Part shown: piece after piece, positions 1 through 5,555 of the stretch
How positions within the stretch are numbered: the stretch's first letter is position 1
Layout of the letters: each line of letters opens with the position of its first letter
Assembly: GCA_027083995.1 (NCBI GenBank)
Contig: JALWME010000273.1
Location: 1-8,611 of the forward strand
From: Sulfurovum sp.
GTDB lineage: Bacteria; Campylobacterota; Campylobacteria; Campylobacterales; Sulfurovaceae
DNA: 8,611 nt
Reading direction: 5' to 3'
The notes under the pieces: model-generated
The model's database searches: none
Seen by the model: the letters and a program-made list of their open reading frames with translations, nothing else
What the model was told of the DNA's origin: nothing
Made by a program: the position numbers and the translations under genes

Positions 1-2
1 TC

Positions 3-1262
3 ACTCAAATCCCTCACTGCTCTAAAGAAGCAGATAAACTGCTCGACTTTTTAGTAGATTTTGCAAAAACTAGAGAGTATACAGTAGAAGTAGATGACGT
101 GAAAAACATCTACATTCATAAAGGCAATCCTACTCTATGTCTGCAAGCACACTATGACATGGTATGTATGGGTAAAGCACCACAGATAGAGACATATATA
201 GAAGAGGGTATCATGAGAGCAAAAGAGAGCTCTTTGGGTGCTGATAATGGTATGGCTATAGCCATGATGATGCAGTGTATGGATGAGGGCAGAGAGTTAG
301 CATTTCTACTCACTGCTGATGAAGAGATAGGACTCATAGGTGCAAATGAAGTGGATTTTGATTTAAAGGTTAAGTATATGCTCAACCTTGACAGTGAAGA
401 TGAAGCAGAAGTATACATAGGCTGTGCAGGGGGAGCTGACCTTGTGGCAAACAAAGTTGACACTTATGTAGAGGGAAAAGGTATTTGTTATGAGGTGGCA
501 GTTAAAGGGCTAGTTGGAGGGCACTCAGGGGTAGACATAGATAAAGGTATACCCTCTGCTATAAAGGTATTAGGTAAGTACTTGGTAGACAATGAAGTCA
601 CACAGTTAGCAAGCATTTATGCAGGAGAACGTAGAAATTCTATTCCTGCAAATGCAGTAGCGATTGTAAGAAGTGAAAAAAAACTATTAGATGATGGTGA
701 TGTAAAGGTACGTGTACTTAATGAGTTTCCTAAAGTTTTAAAAGAGGGTGATAAAGTCATTAAGTTTATCGATATATTTCAGCATGGTGTACTGGGTATG
801 AATGATAAGCTAGGGATTCCTAGTATCAGCATCAATCTTGCTATCATTGTAACAGATGAAAAAGGAGGCATACAAATAGAGGCTAGTGGACGTGCTATGA
901 GTGAAGAGGCATTAAATTATTTGACTAGCTCTACTGCAAAACTATTTGAGTTTTATGGATTTAGTGTAGATATCCAAGATAAATATCCTGCATGGAAACC
1001 AGATATTTCAGAGTTTACAAATCTTGTAAGTGAAGAGATGAAAGAGGTGTTCGGACATACTAAAATGATGGCAATACACGCAGGTCTTGAGTGTGGTGTC
1101 ATTGCCAAGAAGTATCCCACTATAAAATTTGCTTCTATCGGTCCCACCATACGTTACCCTCACTCTACGAGAGAAGAGGTGGATTTAGAGTCTGTTGAGA
1201 GGACTTACGAGGTTTTACTTGGGGTTATTGGTAGGGTGGATTTATCCACCGTTAAAATATAA
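3..1262 (+). CDS. pepD: PepD-like aminoacyl-histidine (Xaa-His) dipeptidase, M20 family, 5' partial
   Basis: Cytosolic zinc-dependent dipeptidase/aminopeptidase of family M20 (PepD, M20C type), which cleaves short peptides and contributes to peptide turnover. The frame is open to the left edge and already contains family sequence (IPHCSKEADKLLDF) upstream of the first possible GTG start at 99, so the true start lies outside the window and about 15-20 residues are probably missing. Counting from the GTG, the di-metal site is visible: H18 and D20 in QAHYDMV, bridging D49 in GADNG, catalytic E75/E76 in TADEEIG, D98 in NLDSEDEAE, and the distal H355 in RYPHSTREE. H142 in GGHSG marks the lid/dimerisation domain. 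The phrase EVYIGCAGG is typical of PepD. The last nine residues (RVDLSTVKI) are largely encoded by an inverted-repeat arm and probably form a repeat-derived tail. The gene converges on nth with a 17-bp gap. Family assignment is firm; exact substrate preference is not known. Confidence 0.93.
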   Translation, partial: TQIPHCSKEADKLLDFLVDFAKTREYTVEVDDVKNIYIHKGNPTLCLQAHYDMVCMGKAPQIETYIEEGIMRAKESSLGADNGMAIAMMMQCMDEGRELAFLLTADEEIGLIGANEVDFDLKVKYMLNLDSEDEAEVYIGCAGGADLVANKVDTYVEGKGICYEVAVKGLVGGHSGVDIDKGIPSAIKVLGKYLVDNEVTQLASIYAGERRNSIPANAVAIVRSEKKLLDDGDVKVRVLNEFPKVLKEGDKVIKFIDIFQHGVLGMNDKLGIPSISINLAIIVTDEKGGIQIEASGRAMSEEALNYLTSSTAKLFEFYGFSVDIQDKYPAWKPDISEFTNLVSEEMKEVFGHTKMMAIHAGLECGVIAKKYPTIKFASIGPTIRYPHSTREEVDLESVERTYEVLLGVIGRVDLSTVKI

Positions 1263-1283
1263 TGGTGGATAAATCCACCCTAC
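1231..1283. repeat. Inverted pair of REP-like elements (BIME-like) between convergent genes
   Basis: Positions 1231-1250 (GTAGGGTGGATTTATCCACC) and 1264-1283 are perfect reverse complements, 20 of 20 bases, separated by 13 AT-rich bases. Each arm is itself a GTAG tetranucleotide followed by a hairpin with a 7-bp stem (GGTGGAT/ATCCACC) and a 2-base centre. GTAG plus hairpin is the layout of REP sequences mobilised by REP-associated tyrosine transposases (RAYTs), and an inverted pair is the layout of a BIME. The left arm lies in the last codons of pepD, whose TAA stop is in the loop; the right arm's GTAG (on -) contains the TAG stop of nth. The 20-bp stem could also work as a bidirectional transcription barrier for both convergent genes, although there is no clear U-tract. 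REP identity is inference from structure. Confidence 0.75.
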
Positions 1284-1930
1284 ACCTTAAAAGTTTGCGT
1301 AGTTTTACAATATGCTTCCATAAAACATCCTTCACACTCAGGTTTTACCGCTTTACATTTATACCGTCCAAAAAGTACCATCGCCTGATGTAACAAATGC
1401 AAATCTGTTTTAAATTTTTTAGTCAAGTCCTCTTCACATTTGAGTGCTGTTTTGGCATCACTGAGCCCTAGACGATGAGCGACTCTAAAGACATGAGTAT
1501 CTACTGCCATAAGGTTGGCTCCGGCATATTCTATCATGACAACATTGGCAGTTTTTTGTCCAACTCCAGCGAGTTTGACAAGTTCATCTCTTTCAAGGGG
1601 TATTTTCCCCTCATAGTTTTCTACAACAGACTGTGCCATCTTAATGAGGTTTTTGGCTTTGTTATTAAAAAATGAGCATGTATTGATGTAGGATTTTACT
1701 TCATCCAAATCTGCATTGGCAAGGCTGATTGGGTCTGGATACTTTTTAAAGAGTGCAGGGCTGATTATGTTAACACGCTTGTCTGTACACTGGGCTGAGA
1801 GCATCACTGCAATGAGAAGTTCATAGAGGTTAGTGTAGTTTAGCTCAGTCAAGGAGTCTGGATAATGATGTAAAAAGAGTGTTTTTATCTCATCTATCTC
1901 TTTTTTTGTTGCTTTTTTGACTTTTGCCAT
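1280..1930 (-). CDS. nth: Endonuclease III, DNA glycosylase/AP lyase
   Basis: Base-excision repair enzyme that removes oxidised pyrimidines and cleaves the abasic site by beta-elimination. At 216 aa it is close to the usual length of bacterial Nth (E. coli 211 aa). The helix-hairpin-helix motif LAGVGQKTA (residues 120-128) contains the catalytic lysine K126, and VDTHVFRV contains the catalytic aspartate D144; these correspond to E. coli K120 and D138. The C-terminal [4Fe-4S] cluster loop is intact with spacing C-x6-C-x2-C-x5-C (C192, C199, C202, C208). The ATG at 1928-1930 is preceded by AAGG eight bases upstream, supporting this start. The gene converges on pepD and its TAG stop lies within the GTAG foot of a REP-like element. 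It is divergent from the peb4-like gene across a 116-bp intergenic region. Confidence 0.97.
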   Translation of the reverse strand: MAKVKKATKKEIDEIKTLFLHHYPDSLTELNYTNLYELLIAVMLSAQCTDKRVNIISPALFKKYPDPISLANADLDEVKSYINTCSFFNNKAKNLIKMAQSVVENYEGKIPLERDELVKLAGVGQKTANVVMIEYAGANLMAVDTHVFRVAHRLGLSDAKTALKCEEDLTKKFKTDLHLLHQAMVLFGRYKCKAVKPECEGCFMEAYCKTTQTFKV

Positions 1931-1951
1931 TATTCAAACCTTGCTCTAAAT

Positions 1952-1957
1952 ATAATA
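1952..1957 (-). promoter_or_regulatory. Possible -10 box for nth
   Basis: Read on the minus strand, the sequence is TATTAT in an AT-rich context about 21 bases upstream of the nth ATG, giving a short leader that still includes the AAGG ribosome-binding site. No -35 box is convincing, which is common for sigma-70 promoters in Campylobacterota. The plus strand of the same stretch reads TATAAT (1951-1956), so the orientation is ambiguous and this box could instead serve the rightward operon. Confidence 0.3.
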
Positions 1958-2002
1958 AGACTAAAATAGTACCACATTAATGGTTGATTTACCCAAGAGG
2001 GC

Positions 2003-2008
2003 TATACT
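2003..2008 (+). promoter_or_regulatory. Possible -10 box for the peb4-fba operon
   Basis: TATACT lies 38 bases upstream of the ATG at 2047, predicting a leader of about 30 bases that contains the AAGGA ribosome-binding site at 2032-2036. There is no good -35 match at normal spacing (TTGATT at 1984 is only 13 bp away). TATAAT at 1951-1956 is an alternative with a longer leader. This is the only sizeable non-coding region ahead of the four-gene run, so a promoter for it is expected somewhere here. Confidence 0.3.
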
Positions 2009-2046
2009 TTTATTTAAATTATTACATAACTAAGGACTTATAATAC

Positions 2047-2892
2047 ATGTTAAAACTAGCAAAAACTTCATTACTTACTGTTGCCATGATGGCATCATCA
2101 CTTACTGCATCAGATATTTTAGTAACAGTCAATGGCAAAAACATTACCAAACAAGAGGCTGAAACATTTGTCAATGCATCTTCTCCTCAGGCACATTTTT
2201 CAGGGTTAGATAAATCCCAACAGACTATGATTGTTGATAGATTGATAGAAAAAGCACTTTTTACAGAACTCGCAGCTAAAGAAGGCATAGATAAAAAACC
2301 TGAATTTCAAAGAAATATGGAGAAGATAAAAGAAGAATTGCTTGTAAATATGTGGATGAAAACACAGATGGATAACGTGGTAGTCAGTGATTCTGAAGCA
2401 AAAGCTTTTTATGACAAAAATGCTGATAAATTTATACAAAAAGCTTCTGTGCATGCAAGACATATATTGGTCAAAGATGAAAAAGATGCCACAGTACTTA
2501 TAGACGAGATGAAAGCATTAAAAGGTGATGCACTCAAAGCGAAGTTTATTGAGCTGGCAAAAGCTAAATCAACAGGTCCTTCTGGTCCTAAAGGTGGAGA
2601 CTTAGGGTCTTTTAGTAAAGGTCAAATGGTACCAGAGTTTTCAAAAGCTGTATGGGCATTGGAGGTAGGGACTATTACAGATAAACCAGTAAAAACACAG
2701 TTTGGATATCATGTGATTTATTTGGAAGATAAAAAAGATGCGAGTACCACACCATATGATAAGGTGAAAGATAAAATTATTGCTTCATTAAAACAGAAAC
2801 AATTTGCAACTAAAATTACAGAAATGGCAAAAGAGCTTAAGTCTAAAGCGAGTATTGTTATGCCTAAAACAGAGACAAATAACAGTAAATAA
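2047..2892 (+). CDS. peb4: Periplasmic SurA/Peb4-type chaperone and peptidyl-prolyl cis-trans isomerase
   Basis: Exported foldase of the Peb4/Cbf2 (C. jejuni) and HP0175 (H. pylori) type, expected to assist outer-membrane protein folding in the periplasm. The N-terminus is a signal peptide with probable cleavage near residues 19-22 (LTAS). A SurA-type N-terminal chaperone segment follows (about 23-122: VNGKNITKQEA, then W103 and SDSEAKAFY). The parvulin (PpiC/rotamase) domain spans about 133-229 and carries the two conserved histidines H139 (VHARHILV) and H222 (FGYHVIY), plus the PSGPKGGDLGSFSKGQMVPEF core. A C-terminal chaperone helix closes the fold (about 237-273). The length of 281 aa matches Peb4 (about 273) and HP0175 (299). 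AAGGA ten bases before the ATG supports the start. It is the first gene of a run leading to two PPIase-less relatives and fba. The symbol follows the Campylobacter homolog. Confidence 0.9.
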   Translation: MLKLAKTSLLTVAMMASSLTASDILVTVNGKNITKQEAETFVNASSPQAHFSGLDKSQQTMIVDRLIEKALFTELAAKEGIDKKPEFQRNMEKIKEELLVNMWMKTQMDNVVVSDSEAKAFYDKNADKFIQKASVHARHILVKDEKDATVLIDEMKALKGDALKAKFIELAKAKSTGPSGPKGGDLGSFSKGQMVPEFSKAVWALEVGTITDKPVKTQFGYHVIYLEDKKDASTTPYDKVKDKIIASLKQKQFATKITEMAKELKSKASIVMPKTETNNSK

Positions 2893-2922
2893 ATGTTGAT
2901 TTAAAAAATCAGAAAGCATACT

Positions 2923-3822
2923 ATGAAGAAAACCTTATCTCGATTGGTACTAACATCAACATTGATGCTTGGTACTCTATCTGCTGATGCACTTAAAGAT
3001 TCTCTTACAAATATTATGAAAAAGAAAGATTCACCAGGTATGGTAAATCTTGATGGGCTTAGCATTGATGCAAAGCACAAACCGAAAGTTGCAAAACAAA
3101 TAAGACATAAGAGCAGACCTGGAACTGCTGTTATAGGACATTATCATGATGGTAAAGCTGTGCGTAAGAAAGAAGCAGACAGATACATAAAAAAAGTCAC
3201 CAAAGGTAAAATAAAAGATATCGACAGACTCCCTAGAAAACAACGTTTTATTGTGTTAAAAGATTTACAAAACATGTATAAAATAAAACATTTTAAAAGT
3301 AGACCTAAAACAGCTGTAATAGCAACTGTAAACGGGGTAGACATTCTAAAAAAAGAGGCAGATGGGTATTTGGAACAAGTGACTAGAGGTAAAGTCAAAG
3401 ATTTTGACAGACTTGATACAAAACAGCGTAGAGTACTCATAGAGGACTTGGCAAGACCTATTGTCTTGAGAGATGCAGTGATGCAGGATATAAGCCCTGA
3501 GGAAAAAGAGGCTATCTTTAAGCAGATATGGATAGAAAAACAAAGAGCAACAATAGAAGTAAGCAGTGAAGAGATGCTCGAATTGTATGAACTTAAAAAA
3601 GAGAAGTCATTGGCACTTAATCCACAAGCACAAATACCACACTTTATGAGTTTGGGAGATAGCCTAAAAAATGAAATACTAGAACAAAAAATGATGGCAA
3701 ACCTGATGAGAGATGTCAACATTACGGTAAATGATGACAGTAATGTAACAAACACAGATAACAATGATTCAAATGAATCATCAGAAACATTAGGTAAAAT
3801 ACAAAATACAAAGGAAACATAA
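2923..3822 (+). CDS. Exported SurA/Peb4-like protein lacking a PPIase domain, with internal duplication
   Basis: No named family was recognised with certainty. The 299-aa product starts with a signal peptide (cleavage near LSADA, residues 19-23). Two copies of a ~60-residue unit follow: residues 63-115 and 125-176 share KSRPxTAVI, KKEADxY, V(T)(K/R)GK(I/V)KD(I/F)DRL and KQR, with a period of 61-62 residues. The second copy contains the canonical TVNGVDILKKEAD start of a SurA-type N-domain. It continues into IWIEKQRATIEVSSEEMLELY (202-222) and IPHFMSLGDSLKNEILEQKMMANLMRDVNITV (238-269), matching the flanks of the parvulin domain in the upstream gene, but no parvulin domain lies between them. 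The C-terminus (about 271-299) is a low-complexity Asn/Asp/Ser tail. It starts 30 bases after the upstream gene behind a weak AGAAAG site, and its TAA overlaps the next ATG (TAATG). A periplasmic holdase-like role is inference. Confidence 0.82.
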   Translation: MKKTLSRLVLTSTLMLGTLSADALKDSLTNIMKKKDSPGMVNLDGLSIDAKHKPKVAKQIRHKSRPGTAVIGHYHDGKAVRKKEADRYIKKVTKGKIKDIDRLPRKQRFIVLKDLQNMYKIKHFKSRPKTAVIATVNGVDILKKEADGYLEQVTRGKVKDFDRLDTKQRRVLIEDLARPIVLRDAVMQDISPEEKEAIFKQIWIEKQRATIEVSSEEMLELYELKKEKSLALNPQAQIPHFMSLGDSLKNEILEQKMMANLMRDVNITVNDDSNVTNTDNNDSNESSETLGKIQNTKET

Positions 3823-4304
3823 TGAAGAAAATATTAATTACTTTAGGGCTAGGGCTATTTTTAAGTACTGCAAGTGTATCAGCTGCAACAGCAGGTACAG
3901 TTAATGGTATGAAGATTACTGTCAAAGAAGCCAATAAAGCACTTAAAGCACTTACAAAAGGCAAGATGACTTGGGCCAAGCTTCCAAAAGATGGTAGAAA
4001 ACAGCTTATACAGATGATGGCACCTTCTAAATTGGTAGCCTCTGCTGCTAGAAACCAATTGACAAAGAAAGAGAAAGAAGCAGCTCTCTCTGGGTTTTGG
4101 ATGCAAAAAAAGATGTCTAAGATTAAAATCTCAGATAAAGAGGCAAAAGCAGCATATGGTAAAATGAAAAAAATGGCAAAAAAAGCAAAAAGTAAACAAA
4201 AAATACCGCCATTTTCAAAAGCAAAAAACAATATAAAAATGCAATTGGCTCAAGAAAAAGTTGTTTCGAAACTTATGAAAAAAGCAAAAATAAAAATTAA
4301 ATAA
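3822..4304 (+). CDS. Small lysine-rich exported SurA-like protein without PPIase domain
   Basis: A 160-aa product with a clear signal peptide (cleavage near VSAA, residues 18-22). The mature part resembles a miniature of the Peb4-like protein two genes upstream: TVNGMKITVKEANKA (26-40) matches its VNGKNITKQEA start, and FWMQKKMSKIKISDKEAKAAY (92-112) parallels MWMKTQMDNVVVSDSEAKAFY. FSKAKNNIKMQLAQEKVVSKL (121-141) parallels YDKVKDKIIASLKQKQFATKI. The segment holding the parvulin domain in the full-length protein is reduced to about 15 lysine-rich residues. It has 39 lysines against 7 acidic residues, so it is strongly cationic, and it has no cysteine. Its ATG shares one base with the preceding stop codon (TAATG), and AAGGA lies just upstream, suggesting coupled translation. 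It is followed 19 bases later by fba. A chaperone role is inferred from homology only. Confidence 0.82.
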   Translation: MKKILITLGLGLFLSTASVSAATAGTVNGMKITVKEANKALKALTKGKMTWAKLPKDGRKQLIQMMAPSKLVASAARNQLTKKEKEAALSGFWMQKKMSKIKISDKEAKAAYGKMKKMAKKAKSKQKIPPFSKAKNNIKMQLAQEKVVSKLMKKAKIKIK

Positions 4305-4323
4305 ACTATATAGGAAATAGTAT

Positions 4324-5397
4324 ATGTCTACAAAAGTTTTAGATATAGTAAATGCAGGTGTTATTACAGGTGATGCTCTTCAAAAGTTATTTGGAGTAGC
4401 TAAGAATGAAGACTTTGCAATACCAGCAGTTAATGTAGTAAGTACCTCTTCAATTAATGCAGTACTTGAAGCAGCTAAAAAAGTAAACTCTCCAGTGATT
4501 GTACAGTTTTCTAATGGTGGTGCAGCGTACTATGCAGGAAAAGGTTTACCTTCTGATGAGGCTGCAGTTTTAGGCAGTATCTCAGGTGCCAAACATGTGC
4601 ATACCGTAGCTAAGGCTTATGGTGTACCTGTGGTACTGCATACAGACCATGCAGCAAGAAAACTGCTACCTTGGATAGATGCACTTTTGGATGCCAGTGA
4701 GACACATTATAAAGCACATGGTGTCCCTCTTTTTTCTTCACACATGATAGACTTAAGTGAAGAGCCTATAGAAGAAAACATAGCTACTTGTAAGACTTAC
4801 CTTGAGCGAATGTCTAAGATGGGTATGACACTGGAGATAGAACTGGGTGTTACTGGTGGAGAAGAAGATGGGGTCGATAATACTAACATTGACAACTCAT
4901 TACTCTATACACAACCTGAAGAGGTGGCATATGCCTATGAAGAACTTATGAAAATTTCGCCTAACTTCACCATAGCAGCATCCTTTGGTAATGTCCATGG
5001 AGTCTATAAACCTGGGAATGTAAGCTTAACACCAAAAATTTTAGATAACTCTCAAAAGTTCATTGAGGAGAAATATAATACTGGAACAAAGCCTGTAGAT
5101 TTTGTTTTTCATGGAGGGTCTGGTTCAGAGTTAGCTGATATTCGTGAGGCTATCTCTTATGGTGCCATCAAGATGAATATCGACACAGATACTCAGTGGG
5201 CATTTTGGGATGGTGTACGTGAATATGAGAATGAACATAAAGACTACTTGCAGGGGCAGATAGGTAATCCTGAGGGTGAAGATAAGCCAAATAAATCTTA
5301 CTATGATCCACGTAAATGGATGCGTGCTGCTGAGCTTTCCATGGTTTCTCGTCTTGAGAAGGCGTTTAGTGATTTGAATTGTATTGGACGTAACTAA
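4324..5397 (+). CDS. fba: Class II fructose-bisphosphate aldolase
   Basis: Zinc-dependent cytosolic aldolase interconverting fructose 1,6-bisphosphate with dihydroxyacetone phosphate and glyceraldehyde 3-phosphate, used in gluconeogenesis/glycolysis. The 357-aa protein is of the class IIA (E. coli FbaA, 359 aa) type and reads collinearly with it. Catalytic D108 and zinc ligand H109 are in LHTDHA, E173 is in LEIELG, and the loop GGEEDGVDN carries the catalytic glutamate. Zinc ligands H225 (NVHGVYKPG) and H263 (FHGGSGS) are present, as is the phosphate-binding NIDTDTQWA segment. AGGA eight bases before the ATG supports the start. Its position downstream of the Peb4-like gene follows the peb4-fba neighbourhood of Campylobacter and Helicobacter, here separated by two extra chaperone-like genes. 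No promoter is obvious in the 19-bp gap, so transcription probably comes from upstream. Confidence 0.97.
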   Translation: MSTKVLDIVNAGVITGDALQKLFGVAKNEDFAIPAVNVVSTSSINAVLEAAKKVNSPVIVQFSNGGAAYYAGKGLPSDEAAVLGSISGAKHVHTVAKAYGVPVVLHTDHAARKLLPWIDALLDASETHYKAHGVPLFSSHMIDLSEEPIEENIATCKTYLERMSKMGMTLEIELGVTGGEEDGVDNTNIDNSLLYTQPEEVAYAYEELMKISPNFTIAASFGNVHGVYKPGNVSLTPKILDNSQKFIEEKYNTGTKPVDFVFHGGSGSELADIREAISYGAIKMNIDTDTQWAFWDGVREYENEHKDYLQGQIGNPEGEDKPNKSYYDPRKWMRAAELSMVSRLEKAFSDLNCIGRN

Positions 5398-5442
5398 GTT
5401 TACTTACTTGCCTTTTTCTAAAACTGTGGCGTTGTTATTCTC

Positions 5443-5464
5443 CTTACTTTTCTAGAAAAGTAAG
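5443..5464. repeat. Perfect 22-bp palindrome downstream of fba, possible terminator
   Basis: The palindrome has arms CTTACTTTTCT and AGAAAAGTAAG with no spacer, centred on TCTAGA. It begins 45 bases after the fba stop codon. As RNA it could form a hairpin ending the fba operon, but it is A/T-rich and is followed by CAAAAG rather than a U-tract, so it is not a canonical intrinsic terminator. A symmetrical protein-binding site is the alternative. Confidence 0.6.
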
Positions 5465-5472
5465 CAAAAGTC

Positions 5473-5536
5473 GTTACCCCTCTCAAATCGCTCTGCTTAC
5501 AAGGGTGTTCGGGGTAACAAGGCACACTATCGTGTG
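5473..5536. repeat. Two adjacent inverted repeats upstream of the deaminase-like gene
   Basis: GTTACCCC (5473-5480) pairs perfectly with GGGGTAAC (5511-5518) across 30 bases, and CACAC (5523-5527) pairs with GTGTG (5532-5536) across TATC. With the palindrome at 5443-5464 this makes a compact block of three hairpins covering almost all of the fba-deaminase gap. No gene was recognised in positions 5398-5555. The block looks like a dispersed non-coding repeat rather than a promoter; I saw no convincing -10 box here. Confidence 0.5.
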
Positions 5537-5542
5537 ATTAAT

Positions 5543-5549
5543 GGATGGG
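5543..5549 (+). promoter_or_regulatory. Ribosome-binding site favouring the start at 5556
   Basis: GGATGGG lies six bases before the ATG at 5556 and resembles the GGAGG core. The upstream in-frame ATG at 5541 has no purine-rich site in front of it (it is preceded by GTGTGATTA) and itself overlaps this motif, so the downstream start is preferred. Confidence 0.45.
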
Positions 5550-5555
5550 TTTCTT

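Noticed and set aside
1264..1283. Canonical intrinsic terminator for pepD or nth
   Set aside because: The stem is strong, but neither strand has a T-run directly after it. The GTAG feet and internal hairpin symmetry fit a REP-like pair better, though a termination side effect remains possible.
3144..3764. Long open frame on the minus strand (206 codons) opposite the 299-aa chaperone-like gene
   Set aside because: It is antisense to a gene with a signal peptide, repeat structure and operon context. Its own translation is Ser/Phe/Cys-rich low-complexity sequence typical of the complement of Lys/Glu-rich coding DNA, and it has no ribosome-binding site.
3722..4231. Minus-strand open frame with membrane-like composition opposite the lysine-rich gene
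   Set aside because: The Phe/Leu richness is simply the complement of AAA/AAG lysine codons on the other strand; there is no start context and it crosses two real genes.
5398..5540. Short peptide reading frame or gene remnant in the fba-deaminase gap
   Set aside because: A frame stays open through part of the repeat block, but it has no plausible start codon or ribosome-binding site, and the DNA is dominated by inverted repeats.
5541..5555. Upstream ATG start for the deaminase-like gene
   Set aside because: It lacks a ribosome-binding site, adds only five residues (MDGFL), and overlaps the GGATGGG motif that is well placed for the ATG at 5556. It cannot be fully excluded.
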